From: JAVVHH01 sp963848035
GTDB taxonomy: Bacteria > Pseudomonadota > Alphaproteobacteria > Acetobacterales > Acetobacteraceae
Direction of reading: 5' to 3'
Assembly (NCBI GenBank): GCA_963848035.1
Contig: CAWKCD010000001.1
Span: 3,906,001-3,970,000, forward strand
Length of the DNA: 64,000 nt
The translations under genes and the position numbers were made by a program. The notes beneath the pieces are model-generated. The model was given only the letters and a program-made list of their open reading frames with translations. It searched no databases and had not been told where the DNA came from. Positions within the stretch are counted from its first letter, which is position 1; every line of letters starts with the position of its first letter. Shown piece after piece: positions 22,389 to 29,864 of this stretch.

Positions 22389-24143
22389 CGCTTCTCGAGC
22401 CGGCCAGGCTGACCCGGCTCGCGATCCAAATAGAGCGACTGGTCATGATACCGCGCCACGTCCGGCCGGTGCGCGATCGAGATCACGGTCGTGTCCGGCA
22501 GATACCGGCGGATCGCGGCGTAGACCTCGCTCTCGCCCTGCGGGTCGAGGCTCGACGTCGCTTCGTCGAGGAACAGCCAATCCGGGCGCAGCAGCAATGC
22601 GCGTGCGACGGCCAGGCGCTGCTGCTCGCCGCCGGAGAGCATCTGTGACCAGTTCTGCTCGTCGTCGATCCGGCTCATCAGGGCCGGCAAGCCCGACCCG
22701 CTCCACCGCCAGCCGCACCTCGTCATCGGTGAAGGATCCGGCCTGCGCCGGATAGCTGATCGCGTGGCGCAGCGTGCCCAGCGGGACGTAGGGGTCCTGC
22801 GGCAGGAACAGGTAGGTGCCCGATGCCCGCTCGATCCGGCCGGCGCCGAACGGCCAAATACCGGCGACGGCGCGGAGCAGCGTCGACTTTCCGGCGCCGG
22901 ACCGCCCAGCGATGACGACCGACTCACCCCGCCGGAACGCGACGTCGGCGCGCGACAGTACCGTCTGACCGTTGGGAAGCCGGATCTCCGCATCTTTCAG
23001 CAGCACCGAGTCGCCGCTGGTCGGCATGATCGCCGGCCCGGCGCCGCTCAACCGCCGCGCCGTGGCGATCGCTGCCTCGAAGGTGGTCAAACGGTTGATG
23101 GTGGCGCTCCAACTCGCCAGCGAGTCATAGGAACTGATGAACCAGGACAGCGAATCCTGCACCCTGCTGAACGCGCTCACCGTGCGCATCAGCCCGCCGA
23201 GCGCGATCTCGCCTGCGAAGTAGCGCGGCGCGCCGAGGACGAAGGGGAAGATGACCGCAGCCTGGTCGTAGACATTGGTCAGCGCGTTCAATTTCAGCGA
23301 CCGGTTCATGATGCGGAACCAGTTGGCCGCGACTTCCGAGAACCGGCCCGAGAGGATCAGCCGCTCCTCGCGCTCGCCGCCCGAGAGCGCCACGCCCTCG
23401 CTGTTCTCGCGGAACCGCACCAGAGCGAAGCGGAAATCCGCCTCCGCTTTCTGCTGTGCGAAGTTCAATGGGACGAGCTGACGGCCGACGAGATGCGTGA
23501 GCCACGTGCCGATGATGGCGTAGACCAGCGCGCCCCAAAGCATGTAGCCGGGGATGGAGAAGCCGAACAGCGCGAACGGACCCGAGAGCTCGTAGAGAAT
23601 GAAGGCGAAGCTGAACAGGCTGGTCATGCGCGAGATGAACTGGACGCCCAGCAGCAGCGTGTTCTGGCAGAAGTCTCGCACGTCCTCGGCGACGCGCTGG
23701 TCCGGGTTGTCGGTGCCGAGATCGCCTTCGTGCTGGGTCAGCCCGATCGTGTAGTAGGCCCGGTCGGTCAGCCACGTGTCGAGCAGCCGGTTGGTCATCC
23801 ACCGTCGCCACCGGATGGAGAGGAATTGCTCCAGATATTGCCGCAGGATCGCCAGAGGCACGTACAGGCTCACGATCGGCACGAAGCCGGGCATGAAGCC
23901 GTCATTGTCGGAGGTCCAGAACAGCAGCAGGTTGATGAACGCCTTAAAGTCCTTGGCCTGCAGGCTGTCGTAGAATCGGCCGTTCCACCGATTGAGAACG
24001 ACCGTCATGTAGACCAGCACGAAGCCGAGGCCGATGATGCTGGCCAGCGTGATCCGCGCCGACCACCTCTCCTCGGACTGGCGCCCGTAATAGGGGCTGG
24101 CGAGGCGCCATGCCTCGCGCAGCATGGTCCCGATGCGGCGCAT
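22349..24143 (-). pseudogene. YddA/SbmA-like ABC exporter (fused permease-ATPase), frameshifted in the ATPase domain
   Basis: This is a full-length ABC half-transporter of the SbmA/BacA-like, ABCD-type family: an N-terminal membrane domain with NRWNGRFYDSLQAKD and WRRWMTNRLLDTWL, then an ATPase with GRSGAGKSTLLRAVAGIW (Walker A). The frame from 24143 breaks near 22693 at VERVGL. The signature QMLSGGEQQRLAVARA, Walker B PDWLFLDEATSSLDP and ISIAHRP continue in another frame to a stop at 22349. One extra G in a GGG run explains it. If real, the protein lacks Walker B and is dead. The 3' end overlaps convergent recQ by about 40 bp. Substrate unknown. Confidence 0.82.
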
Positions 24144-24391
24144 CAGCCGCGCACCCGGCGGAGCCGGATGACGCCTCGGATGGAAGCGGGATCGATCGGC
24201 TTGCCCTTGCGGAGGATCTCGATCCGGCCAGCTTCGGCCAGGCGGACCGCGCCTCGGCGCACCTCCGTCATGAGCCTGCGCCAGTCCTCATCGAGGGCGC
24301 GGGCGACCTCGCTGGGGCAGATCGACTTGTCCGGTCCTCGCGCCTCGGTCAGCGCCAGGATCTCTGCTTCAATGCGGGACGGCTCGCTCAT
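24143..24391 (-). CDS. DUF3253 family protein
   Basis: The 82-residue basic protein has the DUF3253 pattern: a CPSEVAR segment, DWRRLMTEVRRGAVRLAEAG, then IEILRKGKPIDP. It looks like a small winged-helix fold, but no function is established. The stop overlaps the ABC exporter start as TGATG, and the start lies 23 nt inside the 3' end of the EAL-domain gene, so all three are probably cotranscribed. Confidence 0.8.
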   Translation of the reverse strand: MSEPSRIEAEILALTEARGPDKSICPSEVARALDEDWRRLMTEVRRGAVRLAEAGRIEILRKGKPIDPASIRGVIRLRRVRG

Positions 24392-25205
24392 CCCGCGTCT
24401 CTGACCCAGAGCGCTTCAGGGAGCAAGTATCAACGCCGTAATCCAGCAGCGTCGCAAGCCGCTCGGGAGCGATCGGACGGCTGTAAAGCGGTCCCACCGC
24501 GTAGTCGCAACCCTGCCGGCTCAGGAAGTCGCGCTGCGCCAACGTCTCGATGCCGCCGGCGATGCTGACCAGTGCAGCCGCGCGGCCCGCATCGAGCAGC
24601 GCGCCCGCGCGCGCGCAAGCTTTGGGATCGTGCGGCAGATCATGCACGAGCCGGCGGTCGAGCTTGATCCCGGTGAGCGGCATCTGCGACAGAAACCTTG
24701 GTCCGGCGCCGCCCGCGCCGAAATTGCCCAGCACGATGCCGATCCCGCGCTGACGGATCGCATGCAGCACCGTCATGCTTTGGGAAGACAGGCCGTTCCG
24801 GTCGATGTTGATGATCTCGATCTCGAGGAGGGAGGGCGAAAGGCCGGCCATCGCGAGCGACGCATCGATGCGGGAGAGCAGGATGCCGGTGCCAAGCAGC
24901 CTTGCCGAAATCGATACCGCGCACCGCAGGCCCGGCCAATAACGGGCCTCGACGCAAGCCTGCGCCAAGGTCCAACCCGTGATCCCCGGGCCGCTGTCGC
25001 CACGATGGAAGGTCGCGACCGATGTCCGCCGCTGGACGGCTTGCAGACCGGCTACTTGACCGGACTGGAGCGCGATGACGGGCTGATAGCCGAGCGGCGG
25101 TGCGTTCCGATGGACTCCGTCACCCAGGAAGGCCTGCAGCCGGCGATGGGTGTGGTCGTCCGCGACACCGCTGTCGGAACGTGTCTCGATAGTCTGAAAA
25201 AGCAT
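24369..25205 (-). CDS. degenerate EAL-domain protein, probably not a phosphodiesterase
   Basis: The 278-residue product aligns with EAL c-di-GMP phosphodiesterases: YQPVIALQSGQVAGLQAVQR at the start, IKLDRRLVHDL, GGIETLAQRDFL and GPLYSRPI at the end. Key residues are changed. The EAL signature reads QAV, the DDFG segment reads GNFGAGG, and the conserved Glu of EGVET is Gly. It is therefore likely a c-di-GMP-independent binding or regulatory protein. I chose ATG 25205; a TTG at 25247 is an alternative and neither has a good ribosome site. It heads the DUF3253-ABC exporter group and starts just after the rpmG terminator. Confidence 0.75.
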   Translation of the reverse strand: MLFQTIETRSDSGVADDHTHRRLQAFLGDGVHRNAPPLGYQPVIALQSGQVAGLQAVQRRTSVATFHRGDSGPGITGWTLAQACVEARYWPGLRCAVSISARLLGTGILLSRIDASLAMAGLSPSLLEIEIINIDRNGLSSQSMTVLHAIRQRGIGIVLGNFGAGGAGPRFLSQMPLTGIKLDRRLVHDLPHDPKACARAGALLDAGRAAALVSIAGGIETLAQRDFLSRQGCDYAVGPLYSRPIAPERLATLLDYGVDTCSLKRSGSETRDERAVPH

Positions 25206-25261
25206 TTGATCGTCCCACACGGTCGATCGTCGCACCGTGGGGGACAAAGCTTAACCAAACG

Positions 25262-25282
25262 TTAAACCGGGCCGGAGCCCGG
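25262..25282 (-). terminator. Rho-independent terminator after rpmG
   Basis: On the minus strand CCGGGC-TCCG-GCCCGG forms a 6-bp GC stem with a tetraloop, followed by TTTAA, 8 nt after the rpmG stop. The T tract is short but placement is right. It would separate rpmG from the EAL-domain gene group. Confidence 0.55.
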
Positions 25283-25289
25283 CCGCCGA

Positions 25290-25457
25290 TTACTTGATCT
25301 TGGCTTCCTTGAAAGCGACATGCTTGCGGGCGACTGGATCATACTTCTTGAATTCCAGCTTCCCAGTCGTGGCGCGGGCATTCTTCTTGGTCACGTAGAA
25401 GTAGCCGGTGTCAGCGGTGGACACGAGCTTGATCTGAACGGTGTTACTCTTGGCCAT
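25290..25457 (-). CDS. rpmG: 50S ribosomal protein L33
   Basis: The 55-residue basic protein begins MAKSNTVQIKLVSTADTGYF and contains YVTKKNARATTGKLEFKKYD and a lysine-rich end, typical of bacterial L33. It has no cysteines, so it is the zinc-free (C-) type. AGAGG lies upstream of the ATG at 25457. It sits downstream of the protease gene with its own candidate promoter and is followed by a hairpin terminator. Confidence 0.95.
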   Translation of the reverse strand: MAKSNTVQIKLVSTADTGYFYVTKKNARATTGKLEFKKYDPVARKHVAFKEAKIK

Positions 25458-25475
25458 GGCCTACCTCTTGAGCGG

Positions 25476-25490
25476 GGCCGTCGGACGGCC
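25476..25490 (-). promoter_or_regulatory. 7-bp hairpin in the rpmG leader
   Basis: GGCCGTC and GACGGCC pair around a single G, about 20-30 nt upstream of rpmG. It may be a leader structure for rpmG or the end of the protease transcript. There is no T tract, so a terminator role is weak. Confidence 0.3.
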
Positions 25491-25504
25491 GTCATAAGCG
25501 GCGC

Positions 25505-25533
25505 AAAATGCTCACGACACGGCGCCGGGTCAA
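25505..25533 (-). promoter_or_regulatory. possible sigma70 promoter for rpmG
   Basis: On the minus strand TTGACC (-35) is separated by 17 nt from CATTTT (-10), about 50 nt upstream of the rpmG start. The -35 fits well, the -10 poorly. Confidence 0.3.
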
Positions 25534-25558
25534 GAGGCGCGTGCCGGCAGGGATGGAT

Positions 25559-27082
25559 TCAGAGCGGTGGCGTGAGCAGGGCTGCCGTGTAAGCGCTGGG
25601 ATGCGTGAGCAGGAAGCGGGCCGTGGCCACGTCGGCATCGCGTCCCTCTGCGGCCGGGCAGGCCGCGCGTTGCTCGACGACCTCGGCGGCCGGCAAGGGC
25701 GCGCGGGCAGCCCGGTGCCGTTCCATCGCATGGCCGAGGGCGAACGTCCCCTTGTTCAGATTGGCGAGCTGGTCGGCCACCGACTCGCTACCCATGCTGG
25801 TGCAGACCTGCGGCAGCACGCCCAAACCCTGCAGCGGCCATCCGCCCGGCGCGAGCACGCGACTCCAGGAGACGAACAGCTCGCCGCCATCGGGCAGCGT
25901 GGTGATGGTCTGCACCAATCCCTTGCCGAGCGTAGAACTCCCGACCACGACGCCACGGCCTTGATCGGCGAGCGCCGCCGCCATGATCTCGGCCGCGCTG
26001 GCGGAGCGCCCGTCGACGAGGATCACGACCGGCTTGCCGTTGGCGATGTCCTCCTTGCTGGCTCGCCACTCATGCGCAGCCTGCGGGTTTCGGCCGGCGG
26101 TCGTCGCGATGACGCCTTGGCTGAGCAGCAGGCCCGTCGCGGCCACGGCCTGCCGCAGCAAACCGCCGCGATTGCCGCGCAGGTCGATGATCAAGCCTTT
26201 GATCGAATTGGGGCCGCCGCGAGAGAATTGGCGCTCCAGCTCGCGTCCGAAGCGTTGGTCGGTATCGCTGCTGAACCCGGAGATCCGTAGGGTGATCACA
26301 TCGCCGGAGCGGCTGCCGAACACCGTCTCGGGCGGCAGCACGACGCGCTCGACCTCGACCTTCCGCACCCGGCCGGACCGTGCGGCACGCACGGTGAGCG
26401 TGACGTCGGTGCCTTCCGCGCCGGTGATCCAGCCGATGACGGTGTCGAGGTCCTCGCCGCGCGTGGGTTGATCATCGACGGCGAGGATCTGGTCACCGGC
26501 GGCGACGCCGGCCTCGGCGGCCGGGCCATCGGCGTTGATGGTCTGCACCACGAAGGTGCCGCGGATGCGGGCCAGCACGAGGCCGGCGCCGGCCTCTCCC
26601 GAGCGGCGGGCACGATCCTCGTCAGCGGCGTCGGGCGCGACGTATCGGGAGTAGGGGTCGAGATGGTTGAACATCTCGTCGAAGAAGGTGGTGATGAGAA
26701 CCTGGTCTCCCGCCGCCTGGATGGCCGCCGATGCGGTCCAGGCGGCACCGGACACCTCCGCGGCGAGTGCGCCCCACGCGTCCGAGTTGTTGGCATCAGG
26801 CAGCGGCCGTTGGAACAGCACGTCGTTACCGCGTCGTAGGTAGAGCACGCCGTCGGCGACCTGTGGCGTGAGCGTCGGATCGAGGGTGGTGATGCCGCGC
26901 AGGCCCCAGACCGCGAGCTGCTGGATGGTGATCGGGTCGAGCGCCCGCGGGGCCACGAATTCGAGCGCCGTGCTGAATACCGCGGTCGCCATGTCGGCGG
27001 CGAAGCGGTCCTTGGCGGGCGTAGCGGCGCCCCAGGCCGGCGTGATCAGAAGCACCAGAATGAAGGCGAGCGTCGACCTCAC
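25559..27082 (-). CDS. S41 C-terminal processing peptidase (CtpA/Prc family)
   Basis: This secreted serine protease trims protein C-termini in the periplasm. The 507-residue product starts with a signal peptide (STLAFILVLLITPAWG), has a PDZ domain around residues 160-250 (GAGLVLARIRGTFVVQTINA, GDQILAVDD) and the S41 core with RSASAAEIMAAALADQGRG (catalytic Ser) and SSTLGKGLVQT (catalytic Lys). The GTG at 27082 overlaps the rnr stop as GTGA. It is more divergent than standard CtpA, with a long N-terminal helical part, but the catalytic dyad is intact. Confidence 0.87.
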   Translation of the reverse strand: MRSTLAFILVLLITPAWGAATPAKDRFAADMATAVFSTALEFVAPRALDPITIQQLAVWGLRGITTLDPTLTPQVADGVLYLRRGNDVLFQRPLPDANNSDAWGALAAEVSGAAWTASAAIQAAGDQVLITTFFDEMFNHLDPYSRYVAPDAADEDRARRSGEAGAGLVLARIRGTFVVQTINADGPAAEAGVAAGDQILAVDDQPTRGEDLDTVIGWITGAEGTDVTLTVRAARSGRVRKVEVERVVLPPETVFGSRSGDVITLRISGFSSDTDQRFGRELERQFSRGGPNSIKGLIIDLRGNRGGLLRQAVAATGLLLSQGVIATTAGRNPQAAHEWRASKEDIANGKPVVILVDGRSASAAEIMAAALADQGRGVVVGSSTLGKGLVQTITTLPDGGELFVSWSRVLAPGGWPLQGLGVLPQVCTSMGSESVADQLANLNKGTFALGHAMERHRAARAPLPAAEVVEQRAACPAAEGRDADVATARFLLTHPSAYTAALLTPPL

Positions 27083-29214
27083 CTGCGTCGCGCCCGTTTG
27101 GCGGCGGCTCGTCGGGGCGCAAAGCCCATGGATGGCACGTCGAACAGCATTCCTCCCGTGAGAGGATTCGCTTCGACGAGCCTCACATCCAATTCCTGAG
27201 AAAGGCGGAAGGTCATCTTCGTGTGTCGGCCGGACAGCGACTGGGTAGGCTCGTCATAGACCCAGAGATCATCGGGAAGGCCGCGCGTCGGCACCAGCCC
27301 ACTGGCGCCATTCTCCGTCAGTGTGACAAAAATGCCGAACCGTTGCACACCAGAGACACGAGCTGTGAAGGTGCTGCCGACTTGATCGGCCAGAAAGGCA
27401 GCGAGATAGCGGTCGATCGCGTCGCGCTCCGCCTGAGCCGCGCGACGCTCGGTGCCGGTGATGTGCTGGGCGATGTCGACGAAATCAGGCGCCAGGCCAA
27501 GTCCGTCATCGCCGAGCTTCAACCCCGCGATCAGCGCCCGATGCACGAGCAGGTCGGCGTAACGGCGGATCGGGCTGGTGAAATGCGCGTAGCGCGGCAG
27601 GGCCAGGCCGAAATGGCCGATATTGTCGGGCGCGTATTCGGCCTGGCTCTGGCTGCGCAGCATGATCTCGTTGACCAGCGGCGCCTGATCCGTGTCGGCC
27701 ACCCGCCGCAGCACCGCATCGAGGTCGCGCGGGTGGACCTGGTCACCGGCTGGCAGGCTGATGCCGAGCCCATGCAGGAAGGTTCGCAGCGCCTCGAGCT
27801 TATCGTCGGAGGGCGGGGCGTGGACGCGATACATCACCAGCTGGTGGGCGCGCTCGAGCGTCTCGGCCGCGGCGACGTTGGCCGCGATCATGAATTCCTC
27901 GATCAGCCGATGACTATCCAGCCGCGGACGGGGCCGCACCGAAACCACCTTGCCGTCCTGCAGCGTGACCTGCCGCTCCGGCAGATCGAGATCGAGGGTG
28001 CCGCGGGCCTGCCGGGCGGCCGACAGCGCCTGGAAGGCGGCATAGAGATGCGCGATGCCCGGCCCAAGGCCGAGCGCGTCGTCGGAGTCCCGGGCGGCCT
28101 GCACCGCCTCGTAGGTAAGCCGCGCGGCGCTGCGCATCAGGCCGCGGCCGAACCGGTGCGAGGTCACGCGCCCGCCGGCGTCGATGCGCAGCTCGGCGAA
28201 GAGGCAACCGCGATCCTCGGCAGGCCGCAGGCTGCACCAGCCGTTCGAGAGCGCCTCCGGCAACATCGGGACGACCCGGTCGGGGAAGTAGACACTATTG
28301 CCGCGCGAACGGGCCTCGCGATCGAGCGGTTCGCCGGGTCGGACGTAATGGGCGACGTCGGCGATGGCGACGAGGAGGCGGAAGCCGTCGCCATCGGGTT
28401 CGGCCCAGACCGCATCGTCGAAATCCCGGGCGTCGGCGCCGTCGATGGTGACCAGCGGCACGGCGCGCAAATCCTCGCGCCCATCCAGCCCGGCGGCCTC
28501 GGCCCGCTCGGCCGCGGCGAGCGCCTCTGCGGAGAACTCGTGCGGAATGTCGCTGGTGTGGATGCAGATCAGGCTGACTGAACGCGCATCGCCGATGGGG
28601 CCGAGACGGTCGACCACTCGCGCGGGCTTCAACCCGATGCCGGCATGGGGCAATGGGGTGGCAAGGACGATCTCGTCGTGCAACGCGCCGCCTTCCTCGC
28701 CTGGCGGCACGCGCCATTCCGCCTTTGCGCGCCGGTCGGTGGGCTGGATCCGTCCGCCGCCGCCGTCCCGCGATTGGAACAGACCGAGCAGCTTGCCCGC
28801 CTCCTCGGTGAGCCGGCGCAGGGTGCGGCCTTCGTATTTTCCGCCGCCGATGTGTTTGAGCTGCGCCAACACGCGCTCGCCGGGCGCCAGCGCCGGCTGG
28901 TCGCGCCGTTCGGGCCGCATCAGCACGAGCGGGGGCTTGCCGGAGCCTTGCCAGTCCACCGGGCGCGCAATCGCTTCGCCGTCCGGATCGGTGCCGGTCA
29001 CGCGCACGATCATCGCGTCGGGCAACCTGCCAGGCGCCGTGAAGCGCCGGTGTCCGACCGGAGCGATGACGCCGTCGCCTTTCAACTCGGCCAAGACGGC
29101 GCGCAATTCGGCTTTCTGCGCGGGAACAATCCCGAACTCACGCGCGATCTCGCGCTTGCCGACGCGTCCCGGGGCTTCGGCGACGAAGCGGCGGATCTCG
29201 TCGCGGCTCGGCAC
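27079..29214 (-). CDS. rnr: ribonuclease R
   Basis: RNase R is a processive 3'-5' exoribonuclease that degrades structured RNA. The product has an N-terminal helical domain, cold-shock modules, the RNB catalytic domain with ATR-like acidic cluster DGADARDFDDAVWAE and RGNSVYFPDRVVPMLPE, PIRRYADLLVHR, and a C-terminal S1 domain (FTARVSGVQRFGIFV). I chose GTG 29214 (VPSRDEIRRF) because GAGGA lies 7 nt upstream; GTG 29241 directly after the preceding stop would add nine residues. The end is basic (RRAAAKRARRR). It is coupled to the protease gene by GTGA. Confidence 0.93.
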   Translation of the reverse strand: MPSRDEIRRFVAEAPGRVGKREIAREFGIVPAQKAELRAVLAELKGDGVIAPVGHRRFTAPGRLPDAMIVRVTGTDPDGEAIARPVDWQGSGKPPLVLMRPERRDQPALAPGERVLAQLKHIGGGKYEGRTLRRLTEEAGKLLGLFQSRDGGGGRIQPTDRRAKAEWRVPPGEEGGALHDEIVLATPLPHAGIGLKPARVVDRLGPIGDARSVSLICIHTSDIPHEFSAEALAAAERAEAAGLDGREDLRAVPLVTIDGADARDFDDAVWAEPDGDGFRLLVAIADVAHYVRPGEPLDREARSRGNSVYFPDRVVPMLPEALSNGWCSLRPAEDRGCLFAELRIDAGGRVTSHRFGRGLMRSAARLTYEAVQAARDSDDALGLGPGIAHLYAAFQALSAARQARGTLDLDLPERQVTLQDGKVVSVRPRPRLDSHRLIEEFMIAANVAAAETLERAHQLVMYRVHAPPSDDKLEALRTFLHGLGISLPAGDQVHPRDLDAVLRRVADTDQAPLVNEIMLRSQSQAEYAPDNIGHFGLALPRYAHFTSPIRRYADLLVHRALIAGLKLGDDGLGLAPDFVDIAQHITGTERRAAQAERDAIDRYLAAFLADQVGSTFTARVSGVQRFGIFVTLTENGASGLVPTRGLPDDLWVYDEPTQSLSGRHTKMTFRLSQELDVRLVEANPLTGGMLFDVPSMGFAPRRAAAKRARRR

Positions 29215-29241
29215 GCTGCCATCCTCGCGCCGCGGCGGCAC

Positions 29242-29565
29242 CTAACGATGATCCGGCGCCGGCGGCAGAGCCGGCCGGTCGGCGAGGTTCGACACCCGCA
29301 TCTCGAGTTGGGCGATGCGTGTCGCCGCCTCGAACAGCGCGCCGGCCGCCATCGTCGTCGCCGCGCCGGCTGCAGCGGACTTGGCTTCGACAATGATCTG
29401 CATTTGCCCCAACTCGAGCGTCAGCAACCGATCCTCCATCGCGCGGACCCGATCCTCCAGTCGCTGGAGCACTTCGCTGGTCTTCTGGGTTGCGAGGATG
29501 AGGTCTTCGATTTTGCGTCCGGCGGACCAGAGCGCCTGTGCCCAGTTGAGCAGCGTCAACGGCAT
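29242..29565 (-). CDS. unknown coiled-coil protein
   Basis: I do not recognise this 107-residue protein. A short hydrophobic start (MPLTLLNWAQALWSAG) is followed by a heptad-like stretch (EVLQRLEDRVRAMEDRLLTL) and an alanine-rich helix, suggesting a coiled-coil oligomer. Its start overlaps the previous small gene by TGATG and its TAG stop is followed directly by a GTG codon of the rnr frame. The position between topA and rnr suggests cotranscription with nucleic-acid genes, but no function can be given. Confidence 0.6.
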   Translation of the reverse strand: MPLTLLNWAQALWSAGRKIEDLILATQKTSEVLQRLEDRVRAMEDRLLTLELGQMQIIVEAKSAAAGAATTMAAGALFEAATRIAQLEMRVSNLADRPALPPAPDHR

Positions 29566-29777
29566 CAGGTTTTGAGGCGGCTGCCGTCCAAGCGGAGGAG
29601 CATCTGGTCCAGGTCGGCGTTCAACTTGTCCAATTTTTTGCCGGAGCGCTCCATCATCGCCTCGAACTCGGCCTTGAGGATCGCTTCAGCGCTCAGCGCG
29701 CCGGCGCGTTTGGATTGAGTGGCCTTGCCGCGCTTGGCGGTGCTGGCTCGGGCACGGGCTGGGGCGTCGCTCATCAC
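29565..29777 (-). CDS. unknown small basic protein
   Basis: The 70-residue product has a basic, Ala/Arg/Lys-rich N-terminus and a helical C-terminal half (LKAEFEAMMERSGKKLDKLN). It resembles no family I can name. GGAG lies 7 nt before the first ATG. It overlaps the coiled-coil gene by TGATG. The pair may act together, given the overlap and the helical nature of both; this is inference. Confidence 0.5.
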   Translation of the reverse strand: MMSDAPARARASTAKRGKATQSKRAGALSAEAILKAEFEAMMERSGKKLDKLNADLDQMLLRLDGSRLKT

Positions 29778-29864
29778 TCATCTCCGCGGCCAAGCGCATC
29801 GGCCGCGCCGTGCCGTTCCGCTATAATTTACCCCGAGATGGGGAGGAAATGCCAGCAATCCAAC
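29778..29864. other. topA-downstream gap
   Basis: This 87-bp gap between the topA stop and the small basic gene holds CCCC-ATCTC-GGGG, a weak hairpin, and an AT-rich patch (TATAATTTAC on the plus strand). There is no plus-strand gene downstream for that box to serve, and I see no clear promoter on the minus strand. Confidence 0.4.

Noticed and set aside
29821..29830. TATAAT-like box on the plus strand
   Set aside because: No plus-strand gene follows and no -35 element is at the right distance.
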